Part shown: piece by piece, positions 44,177 to 52,234 of the stretch
Layout: the number at the start of each line of letters is the position of its first letter
Numbering within the stretch: the first letter of the stretch is position 1
NCBI GenBank assembly: GCA_017472735.1
Contig: JAFUOD010000014.1
Span: 1 to 64,000, forward strand
Reading direction: 5' to 3'
DNA: 64,000 nucleotides
Source of the DNA: Oscillospiraceae bacterium
GTDB lineage: Bacteria; Bacillota; Clostridia; Oscillospirales; Ruminococcaceae
The notes under the pieces: model-generated
What the model saw: only the letters and a program-made list of their open reading frames with translations
Databases searched by the model: none
Told to the model about the DNA's origin: nothing
Made by a program: the position numbers and the translations under genes

Positions 44177-45607
44177 TTATGCAATAGAGCAGTCGTCAAC
44201 GTAAAGGATTCGTACACCGTTTTCATCGGTTTCTGCCTTGGGTTCTTCTGCTTTAGCCTTAAGACGTGTTGCAAAGAACTTTGTTGCAACAGCCGGGAAC
44301 AAAGCGTAGCTTAAAACGTCTTCCTCGGAGCCGTTGAAGCCGGGAACGCTCTTAACCTCTTCACGGTACTTTTCAAGCTCAGGCTCGATAAGGTCGGCAG
44401 GTCGGCAGGTGATGACCTCAGCATCGCCGATAGCGAGCTTTCTTACTTCCTCGTTAACCTCGCCGGGAAGTCTGCCGTATTCACCTCTTAAAAGACCCTT
44501 AGATTCCTTGGTGATGTTCTTATATCTTCCAAAGAGGACATTGAACACTGCCTGAGTTCCAACTATCTGGCTGGTGGGAGTTACCAAAGGAGGATAACCG
44601 AAGTCTTTTCTTACGTTGGGGATCTCAGCCAAAACGTCATAGAACTTATCCTCGGCATCTGCCTGCTTAAGCTGAGAAAGAAGGTTTGAAAGCATACCGC
44701 CGGGTACCTGATAGATAAGAGTCTTGGTGTCGACATTTAAAACCTTGGGGTCTAAAATGCCGTCAGCCTTAAGCTTGTTTGCAACATTTCTGAAGTGAGC
44801 TGCAGCTTCGCTTAATGCGGTAAGGTCGAGGCCTGTGTCTCTGTCGGTACCTGCCATGGTTGCAACCATAGCTTCGGTAGCAGGCTGAGCAGTACCGTTA
44901 GCCAAAGGAGAAAGTGCAGTGTCAACAATATCAACGCCTGCTTCTGCAGCCTTAAGGTTAACCATATCGCCTGTGCCTGTGGTGTTGTGAGTGTGAATAT
45001 GGATCGGGATCTTTACGTTTTCCTTAAGCTTTTTAACCAAGGAATAAGCTTCGTAAGGCAAAAGAAGGTTTGCCATATCCTTGATGCAAATAGTATCAGC
45101 CCCCATAGCCTCAAGCTCTTTAGCGAGGTTTACAAAGTATTCCTCGTTGTGAACGGGAGAAGTGGTATAGCTGATTGCTGCCTCGCAGATTCCGCCGTAC
45201 TTTTTGGTTGCGGTTATTGCAGCCTTAAGGTTACGGGTGTCGTTCAAAGCGTCGAAGATTCGGATAACGTCGATACCGTTTTCGATGGACTTTTTAACAA
45301 AAGCGTCTACAACGTCGTCAGAGTAGTGCTTATAGCCCAAAATGTTCTGACCGCGGAAGAGCATCTGAAGCTTGGTGTTGGGAAGTGCCTTCTTTAATGC
45401 GCGAAGTCTTTCCCAAGGGTCTTCGTCCAAAAATCTCATGCAAGAGTCGAAGGTTGCGCCGCCCCAGCATTCAAGCGACCAGTAGCCCATTTTATCAAGC
45501 TTTTCACATGCGGGAAGCATATCTTCAAGTCTCATTCTGGTTGCTGCCTGAGACTGATGAGCGTCACGCAAGATGGTATCTGTTATTTTTAAAGGATTTT
45601 TAGCCAT
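44177..45607 (-). CDS. oadA: Oxaloacetate decarboxylase alpha subunit (carboxyltransferase)
   Basis: A 476-residue carboxyltransferase: T-D-T-I-L-R-D-A-H-Q-S at the start, a Zn-binding H-I-H-T-H-N-T-T-G, and the conserved C-I-K-D-M-A-N-L-L. It moves CO2 from oxaloacetate to biotin. The protein ends after the transferase and the conserved PYC/OAD helical domain; it has no biotinyl domain of its own, which is supplied by the separate carrier encoded upstream. It is the last gene of a four-gene operon. Confidence 0.92.
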   Translation of the reverse strand: MAKNPLKITDTILRDAHQSQAATRMRLEDMLPACEKLDKMGYWSLECWGGATFDSCMRFLDEDPWERLRALKKALPNTKLQMLFRGQNILGYKHYSDDVVDAFVKKSIENGIDVIRIFDALNDTRNLKAAITATKKYGGICEAAISYTTSPVHNEEYFVNLAKELEAMGADTICIKDMANLLLPYEAYSLVKKLKENVKIPIHIHTHNTTGTGDMVNLKAAEAGVDIVDTALSPLANGTAQPATEAMVATMAGTDRDTGLDLTALSEAAAHFRNVANKLKADGILDPKVLNVDTKTLIYQVPGGMLSNLLSQLKQADAEDKFYDVLAEIPNVRKDFGYPPLVTPTSQIVGTQAVFNVLFGRYKNITKESKGLLRGEYGRLPGEVNEEVRKLAIGDAEVITCRPADLIEPELEKYREEVKSVPGFNGSEEDVLSYALFPAVATKFFATRLKAKAEEPKAETDENGVRILYVDDCSIA

Positions 45608-45625
45608 TTTAAACTCCTTTCAGGA

Positions 45626-46870
45626 TTATCTCAACATGGAGATAAGTACGCCTGCAGCGATTGCAGAGCCGATTACGCCTGCAACATTGGGGCCCATTGC
45701 GTGCATAAGAAGGAAGTTACCGGGGTTGTATTTTTGACCTACTACCTGAGAAACTCTTGCTGCCATGGGAACTGCGGATACGCCTGCAGAGCCGATGAGA
45801 GGATTGATCTTTTCCTTTAAGAAGAGGTTCATAAGCTTAGCCAACAATACGCCGCCTGCTGTACCCATGCCGAATGCAACAACGCCCAAAGCGATGATTC
45901 CGAGTGTTTTGGGAGCAAGGAATGTGGAAGCAGTTGCGGTAGCACCTACGGATACGCCCAAGAAGATGGTTACAATATTCATAAGCTCGTTCTGAGCAGT
46001 CTTATTAAGTCTTTCAACAACACCGCATTCTTTGAAGAGGTTACCAAGCATTAAGCAGCCAACCAAAGGAGCAGCGGAAGGAACGAGCATTGAAACAAAT
46101 ATAGTTACAACAATGGGGAATACGATCTTCTCGGTCTGAGAAACGGGGCGAAGCTCGCGCATAACGATCTTGCGTTCTTCCTTTGTTGTAAGAAGCTTCA
46201 TTATCGGGGGCTGGATTACGGGAACCAAAGCCATGTAAGAATAAGCCGCTACTGCAATGGGACCCAAAAGCTCGGGAGCCAAGAGCGAAGTAGTGTAGAT
46301 AGCAGTAGGTCCGTCAGCGCCGCCGATGATGCCGATGGAGCCAGCCTCGTTAGGCAAGAAGCCCATTAATCTTGCACCGATGTATGTGACAAAGATACCA
46401 AGCTGAGCAGCAGCGCCCAAAAGCAAGCTCTTGGGGTTTGCGATCAAGGGGCCGAAGTCGGTCATTGCGCCTACGCCCATGAAAATGAGACAGGGATAAA
46501 TGCCAAGCTTAACGCCAAGGTATAAAATATCAATAAGTCCGACCTGTACGGTTGTGCCGAGTAAGTCCTGAGTTACATAGGAATATGTACCCGAATACAT
46601 ATCAATGAATTCCTGAGTGATCTCGGCGCCGCCGAAAAGATCCCAGTGAACATGACCGCCGCAGAAAAGAATTTCGTGATACATTTCAGCTCCGGGAAGG
46701 TTTGTAAGTAACATACCGAATGCGATGGGAAGCAAAAGCATCGGTTCGAATTTTTTAACGATTGCAAGATACATCAAAACACATGAAACTGCAATCATAA
46801 CAAGCGAAAGCGGATTATCAGCGATAAGCGCAAAGCCTGTTGTTTTGGCAAATTCAATTATTGCGTCCAT
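45626..46870 (-). CDS. oadB: Sodium-pumping decarboxylase beta subunit
   Basis: A 414-residue membrane protein with about nine to eleven hydrophobic segments. It carries [18 protein letters not shown] and other well-conserved OadB segments that hold the sodium path. It releases CO2 from carboxybiotin and exports sodium ions, so it helps build the sodium gradient in fermentation. It lies 18 bases before oadA. Confidence 0.94.
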   Translation of the reverse strand: MDAIIEFAKTTGFALIADNPLSLVMIAVSCVLMYLAIVKKFEPMLLLPIAFGMLLTNLPGAEMYHEILFCGGHVHWDLFGGAEITQEFIDMYSGTYSYVTQDLLGTTVQVGLIDILYLGVKLGIYPCLIFMGVGAMTDFGPLIANPKSLLLGAAAQLGIFVTYIGARLMGFLPNEAGSIGIIGGADGPTAIYTTSLLAPELLGPIAVAAYSYMALVPVIQPPIMKLLTTKEERKIVMRELRPVSQTEKIVFPIVVTIFVSMLVPSAAPLVGCLMLGNLFKECGVVERLNKTAQNELMNIVTIFLGVSVGATATASTFLAPKTLGIIALGVVAFGMGTAGGVLLAKLMNLFLKEKINPLIGSAGVSAVPMAARVSQVVGQKYNPGNFLLMHAMGPNVAGVIGSAIAAGVLISMLR

Positions 46871-46915
46871 TAGCGTCCTCCAGAAATATTTATTAAATCA
46901 GTTTGCACCGAGCGA

Positions 46916-47266
46916 TTATTCGATTACGCACAGAACGTCGCCGGTCTTAACAGATGCGCCCTTGGTTGTGCCAACAGATACAATCTTGCCGGACTTGGGT
47001 GCCATGATTTCGTTTTCCATCTTCATTGCTTCAAGGATCATCAAAATGTCGCCTTCGTTTACAGTCTGACCGGCGGTTACATTAACAGATAAAATAGTGC
47101 CGGGCATAGGAGCAGAAACTGTGGTAGCGCCTGCGGGTGCAGAAACAGGTGCTGCTGCAGGTGCTGCTGCGGGTGCCTTTGCTGCAGACTGAGCCTCGGC
47201 TGCGGAGATCTCTTCGATTGCTACTTCATAATTGGTGCCGTTTAAATTTACGCGATAGTGCTTCAT
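46916..47266 (-). CDS. Biotin carboxyl carrier protein
   Basis: A 116-residue protein: a short N-terminal strand region, an Ala/Pro-rich flexible linker (about 24-48), and a biotinyl domain with E-A-M-K-M-E-N, whose Lys carries biotin. It shuttles carboxybiotin between OadA and OadB. It stands between oadG and oadB. The separate carrier explains why OadA lacks the domain. Confidence 0.93.
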   Translation of the reverse strand: MKHYRVNLNGTNYEVAIEEISAAEAQSAAKAPAAAPAAAPVSAPAGATTVSAPMPGTILSVNVTAGQTVNEGDILMILEAMKMENEIMAPKSGKIVSVGTTKGASVKTGDVLCVIE

Positions 47267-47285
47267 AATAAGTTACCTTCCTTAA

Positions 47286-47600
47286 TTATATTTTCTTGAT
47301 AGATTTGATTCTGATTGCTGAAACCGATGTGCCGAGTTCTTCTGCAATTACGCAGGAGATAGCAGCAATAAGTTCCTGTCTGTTTTCGATGGGTGCTGCA
47401 GGTGCTGCAACAGGAGCTGCAGGAGCAGGCTTGACTTCTTCATTCTTATTGAAGCGCTTTAAAATTGCGCCCAAAAGGTAGCAAATTGCTATTAAACAGA
47501 TAAGTCCGACGAATACCAAACCCAGACCCATGATGATTACCAAACCGTCGTAAGATGTAACGGGCTCGGCAGCCATGATTGTGCGAGTGAATAATGACAT
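47286..47600 (-). CDS. oadG: Oxaloacetate decarboxylase gamma subunit-like protein
   Basis: A 104-residue protein with one membrane segment (about 18-40), an Ala/Pro linker and a C-terminal helix-strand tail (I-A-A-I-S-C-V-I-A-E-E-L-G-T). It anchors and assembles the decarboxylase. The start is the ATG with AAAGGAGG nine bases before it; the longer frame adds 14 residues through this site. First gene of the operon. A minus-strand TATAAT is at 47653-47648; the provirus attL begins only 24 bases upstream of it. Confidence 0.82.
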   Translation of the reverse strand: MSLFTRTIMAAEPVTSYDGLVIIMGLGLVFVGLICLIAICYLLGAILKRFNKNEEVKPAPAAPVAAPAAPIENRQELIAAISCVIAEELGTSVSAIRIKSIKKI

Positions 47601-47676
47601 TTGAGATTGCCTCCTTTCAAATAATCCAATCAAAATTATCATAGCATATTATAGAGAATTTTGCAAGTAAAAATCG

Positions 47677-47692
47677 TCAAAATATTAACACT
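47677..47692. repeat. attL, left copy of 16-bp direct repeat
   Basis: TCAAAATATTAACACT, identical to 55306-55321. The bases on both outer sides differ between copies, so the repeat length is exactly 16. It lies upstream of the oad operon. Confidence 0.85.
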
Positions 47693-47713
47693 GTGTATTA
47701 TATAATAAATTTA

Positions 47714-47727
47714 CAACTTAAAAGTTG
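47714..47727. promoter_or_regulatory. Palindrome in the provirus early leader
   Basis: CAACTT-AA-AAGTTG is a perfect 14-base palindrome, 7 bases after a TATAAT (47701-47706) and 31 bases before the first phage gene. It is a good candidate operator for the phage HTH protein. I see no matching -35 box. Confidence 0.5.
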
Positions 47728-47758
47728 AAAATTATCCGTTAAGGAAGGAGTAAAAAAC

Positions 47759-48016
47759 ATGGAAGAAAGAATTTATGTAGGTAATAGCTATGGCAGATTT
47801 ACAGACCGTAGTACTGGTCGAATTATTGACTTTTGCAACATTTCTGTGCTTGAGCCTTATAAGGGAGAACAGAATGCTGATTATCATTTTGAGGGCATGA
47901 AGGCCGTCAAATATAATTGTGCAAGTCCTGACTTGTTCAAGGACATTCCTGTTAATAGTAAGATTCGTATTTATTTTGACAGTAATAAGGTTGTAACCTT
48001 TATTCAGCCTGTCTAA
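47759..48016 (+). CDS. Small phage protein, putative ssDNA-binding (pV-like)
   Basis: An 85-residue, beta-rich soluble protein. It begins E-R-I-Y-V-G-N-S-Y-G-R-F and ends with I-R-I-Y-F-D-S-N-K-V-V-T-F-I-Q. Filamentous phages usually encode a protein of this size next to the replication gene that coats single-stranded DNA. The position directly before the initiator gene and the lack of membrane segments fit that role, but I see no diagnostic motif. Strong AAGGAAGGAG site. First gene of the provirus. Confidence 0.6.
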   Translation: MEERIYVGNSYGRFTDRSTGRIIDFCNISVLEPYKGEQNADYHFEGMKAVKYNCASPDLFKDIPVNSKIRIYFDSNKVVTFIQPV

Positions 48017-48036
48017 GTTTTTCCATAACTTTATAA

Positions 48037-48084
48037 ACCGCAGGGTAGCTCCCTGCGGTAACCCCCTCCGCTAACAGGGGGTTA
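48037..48084. repeat. Two adjacent hairpins before rep, candidate replication origin
   Basis: ACCGCAGGG/CCCTGCGGT (48037-48045 with 48051-48059), then TAACCCCCT/AGGGGGTTA (48059-48067 with 48076-48084). They are GC-rich within AT-rich phage DNA and no T-run follows. Rolling-circle origins and filamentous packaging signals both take this form. Confidence 0.55.
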
Positions 48085-48116
48085 CTACCTACAATACATA
48101 AAGGGGTTATAGTGTT

Positions 48117-49055
48117 TTGCAGGATTTAAAAGAGAACATTGTTTTATACGACTGGTTGAGTTTTACCAGCAAAACTCACAGCGTTGATGATATAATTACA
48201 GCTTTAGGTTTAGACGGTTGTAGCTTTGAGCAGACAAAAGGCGCTCACGGTTATAGAGACCGTAAATTTTTTTCTAGTATATCAATTCATTATAACGGTC
48301 GCCCAGATATGGGTATATGGTGTGAAATGTCTGGTCAAGGCTGCCGAGCATTTGAATCGCTATCTGCTGTAGGTTGGGATAATCTTTTTAAATGGATAAC
48401 TGACAATTATTTAAAAATCACTCGTTTAGATGTTGCTTTTGATGACCATATTGGTTTACTTGATATTGATACTATTTGTAATGATTGTATTAACGGTTGT
48501 TATGTTTGTCGTTCTGAATTTTGGGAAGTTGTAAAGTCTAGTAAAGGCTCTTCTATCTATCATGGCTCACCGCAAAGTCTTATACGTTTCAGAATATATG
48601 ATAAGGCAAGGGAGCGAAACTGCGAAGCTGGCATTCATTGGGTAAGAGTAGAAATGCAGTTAAGAAATGAACGAGCAATTGCATTCACTAAACTTTTTGA
48701 AAATCCTCTTATAAATATAGGTGATGCATTTGCAGGTGTTCTTTTAAATTATTTGCGTTACATAGAACCCGAAGAATCTGATACTAATAAATGGCGTTGG
48801 AGCATGACTGATTATTGGTTTGAACTTGTCGCTAACATATCTCCAATAAAAATATATACAGCTCCCGGCATGGAGTATAACATAGATAATTTAGATAGCT
48901 TTGTTTTCGGTCAAGCTGGTAATGCTATTGCTACTGAGTTAGAGCTTATAGGCGTTGATAACTTCTTACAACGTCTTAAAGAACGTGACACTAAACCAAA
49001 TCCTAAATATATACAATTGATAAATCAGTATAAAGGAAGTTATAAAAATGATTAA
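48117..49055 (+). CDS. Rolling-circle replication initiator (Rep_trans/RstA-like)
   Basis: A 312-residue protein with the family core I-T-R-L-D-V-A-F-D-D (about 100-109), and R-F-R-I-Y-D-K-A-R-E-R-N followed by W-V-R-V-E-M-Q-L-R-N-E-R-A. It would nick the double-strand origin through a tyrosine and drive synthesis of single-stranded phage DNA. The start is a TTG ten bases after AAGGGG; no ATG is available near the conserved N-terminus. Two hairpins just upstream may be its target. Its end overlaps a tiny membrane-protein gene. Confidence 0.88.
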   Translation: MQDLKENIVLYDWLSFTSKTHSVDDIITALGLDGCSFEQTKGAHGYRDRKFFSSISIHYNGRPDMGIWCEMSGQGCRAFESLSAVGWDNLFKWITDNYLKITRLDVAFDDHIGLLDIDTICNDCINGCYVCRSEFWEVVKSSKGSSIYHGSPQSLIRFRIYDKARERNCEAGIHWVRVEMQLRNERAIAFTKLFENPLINIGDAFAGVLLNYLRYIEPEESDTNKWRWSMTDYWFELVANISPIKIYTAPGMEYNIDNLDSFVFGQAGNAIATELELIGVDNFLQRLKERDTKPNPKYIQLINQYKGSYKND

Positions 49056-49161
49056 AGCATTATTTTCGATTTTGTTATTGACTGGTGCGTTTATTTATAT
49101 TATTTCTTATATTTTACATATTAGTGAGGAGCTTGATTTTAATAATGAGTGTGAGTTATAA
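49048..49161 (+). CDS. 37-residue membrane protein of the provirus
   Basis: The ATG at 49048 follows AAGGAAG by eight bases. The product starts M-I-K-A-L-F-S-I-L-L-L-T-G-A-F-I-Y-I, one membrane segment, then an acidic tail. It overlaps the end of rep and the start of the HTH gene in other frames. Size and position recall the minor coat proteins pVII/pIX, but no sequence motif supports that. Confidence 0.5.
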   Translation: MIKALFSILLLTGAFIYIISYILHISEELDFNNECEL

Positions 49162-49345
49162 GCCACTTTTTAAACTTCTTATTAACCGAAATATCAAGAA
49201 AAAAGACCTTGCAAAAACTGCAGGCATAAGTATTGCAACTATTACAAAAATGCGTGTTGATGATACTGTTGTTAATATTAATGTTCTCGAAAAAATATGT
49301 ATCGCTCTTGATTGTAAGTTCGATGATATTATTGAGATTAAATGA
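49145..49345 (+). CDS. Cro/C1-type HTH protein of the provirus
   Basis: A 66-residue DNA-binding protein: L-F-K-L-L-I-N-R-N-I-K-K-K-D-L-A-K-T-A-G-I-S-I-A-T-I is a typical XRE helix-turn-helix, followed by L-E-K-I-C-I-A-L-D-C-K-F-D-D-I. It is likely the provirus repressor or copy-control protein. The start at the ATG at 49145 gives the full domain without the membrane-like residues a longer GTG start would add. A GAGGAG lies 16 bases upstream, a bit far. Confidence 0.85.
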   Translation: MSVSYKPLFKLLINRNIKKKDLAKTAGISIATITKMRVDDTVVNINVLEKICIALDCKFDDIIEIK

Positions 49346-49362
49346 TTGGGAGTGTATAACTA

Positions 49363-49569
49363 ATGAAAATAAAATTTAATAATGATGAATTGTTACTCGC
49401 AACCATTTTAGGTGCGATAGATAAAATCAATCTTGATAATGCACTTGCTAACAAGGATTTAAAATTCAAGGAAAATGTATATACAGTTATTGAAGATTTT
49501 ACAACTCGTTTAGGCGAAGCAGTCGAAGCTTCTGTAATTGATATGTCGCATAATATACCTACTTATTGA
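49363..49569 (+). CDS. Unidentified 68-residue phage protein
   Basis: A soluble helical protein (N-D-E-L-L-L-A-T-I-L-G-A-I-D-K-I, then F-T-T-R-L-G-E-A-V-E-A-S-V-I-D-M) of unknown function. It has a GGGAG site and sits between the HTH gene and a membrane-protein gene. No family recognised. The codon use is AT-rich like its neighbours. Confidence 0.65.
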   Translation: MKIKFNNDELLLATILGAIDKINLDNALANKDLKFKENVYTVIEDFTTRLGEAVEASVIDMSHNIPTY

Positions 49570-49570
49570 T

Positions 49571-49723
49571 ATGGAATTTTGGCTTTGTATAGTCTTTTGT
49601 ATAGTTTTAGCTATAACTTCTATTTACGTTTTTACTTTGTGTAATGCTTTAGTAAGTATAGTATACGTTATTTGGGCAGTATGTGTAGTAATACTGTTTA
49701 GTGTATGGATCTGTCGGAGGTAA
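49571..49723 (+). CDS. Small two-segment membrane protein of the provirus
   Basis: A 50-residue protein, nearly all hydrophobic (W-L-C-I-V-F-C-I-V-L-A-I-T-S-I-Y-V-F, then V-Y-V-I-W-A-V-C-V-V-I-L-F), ending I-C-R-R. Its ATG lies one base after the previous stop, so translation is probably coupled. It may be a minor coat or assembly protein. No motif. Confidence 0.55.
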   Translation: MEFWLCIVFCIVLAITSIYVFTLCNALVSIVYVIWAVCVVILFSVWICRR

Positions 49724-49725
49724 TA

Positions 49726-50751
49726 ATGACTTTTTTAGAATCTATTAAGAAAAGTTTTCTAATTTTGCTATGTGGTGTAGTATTTATTGTTGCGGTGTTG
49801 AGCGGTTCTGTGCTAGTTCATGCTGATTCTACTGTAACAGTTATTTATACAAAAGAAGATTTAATTCAGCTGATGGAGTCGGCAGAGTTTTATTATATAT
49901 ACCAAGGTACTGAATTTCCAATGACTTCTGCAGAATTTGGCATTTTTGAAAACTTCGACTATAGTGATGGTTATCCATTGTACAGCTTTAATCCGCAAGT
50001 AGACCATGGCGAATTAATTAATGTTGCGGTAGAATTTAAATTTCCGTTCGATGTTCAAGCATTGTCTTCTGATGTAACGATATTAACAGGTATTAGTTAT
50101 AGTCCAGGTTCAATGAATATAGCGTGGGAGAACTCGCTTAATAGTTTAAGTGTTTGGAATTATGTTAATACAAGTACATATTATTTTACATCGGGTTTCA
50201 GTTGTAATGCGACTTCCTTTACGTGGACCGGTGATTATGACGCAAACAAATTATATTGTAGCGTCAATGATTATGTAATTAATCCTAATCAGGGTGTGTA
50301 TTTTGGTTTGCTCTCGTTATCGTGTACATATACACAAGATTCCTTTGATGAGATTGTAAATGCCATCGAAAAACAAAACATAATATTAGAGGGAATTACT
50401 AACGCTATTGAAAAGCAAGCCTCGCAAGATAAAGAATATCAAGATTCTATCACTAAGTCTACAGAAGAAGATAATTCTAAGTTGGATGAACTTGAACAGG
50501 ATATGCAAGACGTTCAAAATAAAGCTGATGAATATAATGAAGTGATGGATTCTGTAGAAACACCCGAAGCTGAAGAAGTTATCCCCGAGGATTCTGTATC
50601 AGATATCTTAGATAATGAAGATGTATCTGAGGGACAGCCTTACATTTTCTCTATTCTAGAAAGTCTTCAGTCAATTACGTGGATTCTAACCATGATTCTA
50701 ATTAGTGTTACGGTCGGTATTATCAAATACATAATTTACGGAAAGAGCTGA
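49726..50751 (+). CDS. Secreted pIII-like adsorption protein candidate
   Basis: A 341-residue protein with a signal peptide (hydrophobic core 10-30, then H-A-D), an extracellular part rich in Y, S, T and aromatic residues (30-215), a charged coiled-coil stalk (about 220-300), and one C-terminal membrane segment (about 315-336). This is the layout of pIII: an exported receptor-binding protein held by its C-terminus and later placed at the virion tip. It lies where pIII is expected, before small membrane genes. The CGGAGG site 8 bases before the ATG sets the start. Sequence family not recognised. Confidence 0.72.
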   Translation: MTFLESIKKSFLILLCGVVFIVAVLSGSVLVHADSTVTVIYTKEDLIQLMESAEFYYIYQGTEFPMTSAEFGIFENFDYSDGYPLYSFNPQVDHGELINVAVEFKFPFDVQALSSDVTILTGISYSPGSMNIAWENSLNSLSVWNYVNTSTYYFTSGFSCNATSFTWTGDYDANKLYCSVNDYVINPNQGVYFGLLSLSCTYTQDSFDEIVNAIEKQNIILEGITNAIEKQASQDKEYQDSITKSTEEDNSKLDELEQDMQDVQNKADEYNEVMDSVETPEAEEVIPEDSVSDILDNEDVSEGQPYIFSILESLQSITWILTMILISVTVGIIKYIIYGKS

Positions 50752-50755
50752 TAAA

Positions 50756-50986
50756 ATGCTTGAATCAATTAAAGAGATACTGTTTAATATCGGTGATTTC
50801 TTTGTCACGATTTATGATTTTGTAGTTGGATTTGTCAATGACATTGTAAGCGTTGTGAAATATACAGGACAAGCAGTAGCACAGATACCTCAGCTATTAG
50901 AGTGGGTCAATCCTGCGCTTATAGGAATGCTTTTGGCTGCATTTGCAGTTGTAGTGATTTATAAGATTTTAGGACGTGAGGGTTAA
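50756..50986 (+). CDS. pVI-like small membrane protein
   Basis: A 76-residue protein with a long amphipathic helix (3-45) and one membrane segment (about 53-70: P-A-L-I-G-M-L-L-A-A-F-A-V-V-V-I-Y), ending in basic residues. It stands directly after the pIII-like gene, the usual place of pVI, which caps the same end of the virion. Role inferred from order. Confidence 0.6.
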   Translation: MLESIKEILFNIGDFFVTIYDFVVGFVNDIVSVVKYTGQAVAQIPQLLEWVNPALIGMLLAAFAVVVIYKILGREG

Positions 50987-50989
50987 TGA

Positions 50990-51184
50990 TTGAAAAAATA
51001 CGATATATTTGTTTTTGGCTGTTTGCTTCTTTTATTGCTCCTTTCCATTTTAAGCCCGTCATTTGTCCTGTTTGCAATCGTACTAAATGCCGTATCTGGA
51101 ATTGTGAGTTTCATTATAAAGATGGTTTATACTCTGATTGTCAACTTATATCTAAAACTAAAGGAGAGGGATAAGCGTGTTTGA
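50990..51184 (+). CDS. Hydrophobic phage membrane protein (TTG start)
   Basis: A 64-residue protein with two membrane segments (G-C-L-L-L-L-L-L-L-S-I-L, and F-A-I-V-L-N-A-V-S-G-I-V). The TTG at 50990 has GAGGG seven bases before it. A competing frame from the ATG at 50986 (62 residues, cysteine-rich) overlaps almost fully; I prefer the TTG frame for spacing and for its phage-like hydrophobic composition. Its end overlaps the next gene by 8 bases. Confidence 0.5.
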   Translation: MKKYDIFVFGCLLLLLLLSILSPSFVLFAIVLNAVSGIVSFIIKMVYTLIVNLYLKLKERDKRV

Positions 51185-51473
51185 ACAAGCTATAGATTTT
51201 GTTCTTAAGGGTCTTAACGGTGCTGTAGATGTCCTTACGGACTTAAATTCGGTTGCACCTATAATCGGTATAGCTCTTGTTGGATTCCTCATACTAACGG
51301 TTGTATCAAGGCTTATACTTCCTATTCTTGGTGGTACGTTGCCTTCCGGCATGGCGGATCGAGTAGATTTGAAAACTGGTCGTTTGTCTCAGCAAGAGTA
51401 CGATAAAAAGTATGATACACGTTCACGTAACCGTAAAGCTATTCGAGCTCAAAAAAATAAGAAGAATAGATAA
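51177..51473 (+). CDS. Membrane protein with basic tail
   Basis: A 98-residue protein: amphipathic N-terminus, a membrane segment (about 28-50: I-I-G-I-A-L-V-G-F-L-I-L-T-V-V), and a strongly basic C-terminal 35 residues (R-S-R-N-R-K-A-I-R-A-Q-K-N-K-K-N-R). The basic tail could contact phage DNA or the assembly ATPase. The start is a GTG six bases after AAAGGAGAGG. Codon choice is less AT-extreme than in neighbours, which may mean high expression. Confidence 0.65.
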   Translation: MFEQAIDFVLKGLNGAVDVLTDLNSVAPIIGIALVGFLILTVVSRLILPILGGTLPSGMADRVDLKTGRLSQQEYDKKYDTRSRNRKAIRAQKNKKNR

Positions 51474-51481
51474 CTATTCTT
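51462..51481. terminator. Dyad over two abutting stop codons
   Basis: AAGAATAG (51462-51469) pairs with CTATTCTT (51474-51481). It spans the stop of the plus-strand membrane protein gene and the stop of the minus-strand gene, which abut. A weak bidirectional terminator. Confidence 0.55.
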
Positions 51482-51695
51482 CCCAAATTATTTCACCGTA
51501 CACATATTCATTTTTTACTGCAGAACTTATTGCTATATTGTTCTTTAATTTTTTGTAGTCTGTTTCTACTTTGCCTTTTTTGCCTGTTATGGTAATAAAT
51601 TTGCATATATTTGTTTTTTCTTCCCATTCGATTGATTCAATAAGTACAGCAGTTTCTTTTCCGATTTTATCATTTATTACGTAAAGTATCATCAC
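51474..51695 (-). CDS. Reverse-strand phage accessory protein A
   Basis: A 73-residue soluble protein, beta-rich (I-C-K-F-I-T-I-T-G-K-K-G-K-V, and V-Y-G-E-I-I-W-E-E at the end). It shares layout with the next reverse gene: a strand pattern [IF]-x-T-I-x-G-[RK]-K-G in the middle and a terminal G-x-I-x-W-E. It is the opposite strand to all structural genes, which is typical of accessory genes kept under separate control, such as immunity or superinfection-exclusion functions. AGAAAGGA site. Function unknown. Confidence 0.65.
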   Translation of the reverse strand: MMILYVINDKIGKETAVLIESIEWEEKTNICKFITITGKKGKVETDYKKLKNNIAISSAVKNEYVYGEIIWEE

Positions 51696-51714
51696 ATTAT
51701 TTCCTTTCTATTAT

Positions 51715-51948
51715 TTATTCCCAATGAATATTACCAACTATTGTGTTGAATCTGACCTCTCTATTTGGGTCATAAAATGGCGTGTATAACGCTGTTATTA
51801 TTTTCTTTTCTTTCTTTTCTATAGATGTTATGTAGCCTTTTCTACCGTTTATTGTAACAAATTCTCCAATCATTTCTTTACGGTTGTATCTGTACATTTC
51901 TACCTCTAAGGCGGTCATTCCTATTACATCATTAACAAAAATCGTCAC
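51715..51948 (-). CDS. Reverse-strand phage accessory protein B
   Basis: A 77-residue protein, related to accessory protein A by the G-E-F-V-T-I-N-G-R-K-G-Y-I-T-S segment and the final V-G-N-I-H-W-E. The pair looks like an old tandem duplication. The GTG start has AAAGGAG nine bases upstream. It is transcribed divergently from the plus-strand gene at 52011. Function unknown; see accessory protein A. Confidence 0.65.
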   Translation of the reverse strand: MTIFVNDVIGMTALEVEMYRYNRKEMIGEFVTINGRKGYITSIEKKEKKIITALYTPFYDPNREVRFNTIVGNIHWE

Positions 51949-52010
51949 AATATCATCTCCTTTAATTGGAGTTTAACATAAAAAATAAAATTTGTAAAGT
52001 AGGTAATTAA

Positions 52011-52229
52011 ATGACATTTGAACAACTACACAAAATTCTTGATAATGAAACTTATAAAATAAATGCAAATATATTGTGCAAAATTGTTTATGAATTAAAA
52101 AAAGATGTATTTGATGAATATTACAGAGAATTTGACAAGAAAGATGCTAATAATTATAAATTGGCTTTCTATGATGGCGAATTCAATGCTTTTTATATAG
52201 TTTTAGATTTACTTAATCATTTGGAGTGA
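52011..52229 (+). CDS. Unidentified 72-residue phage protein
   Basis: A soluble, helical, charged protein (E-Q-L-H-K-I-L-D-N-E-T-Y, then A-F-Y-D-G-E-F-N-A-F-Y-I-V-L-D-L-L). No family recognised. It is divergent from the reverse-strand pair and begins the late plus-strand run of small membrane genes. An AAAGTAGG site precedes the ATG. Confidence 0.6.
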   Translation: MTFEQLHKILDNETYKINANILCKIVYELKKDVFDEYYREFDKKDANNYKLAFYDGEFNAFYIVLDLLNHLE

Positions 52230-52234
52230 TATAG

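Noticed and set aside
50986-51174. 62-residue cysteine-containing frame from the ATG at 50986
   Set aside because: It overlaps the better TTG frame at 50990 almost completely; the ATG is only 3 bases after GAGGG, too close for good initiation.
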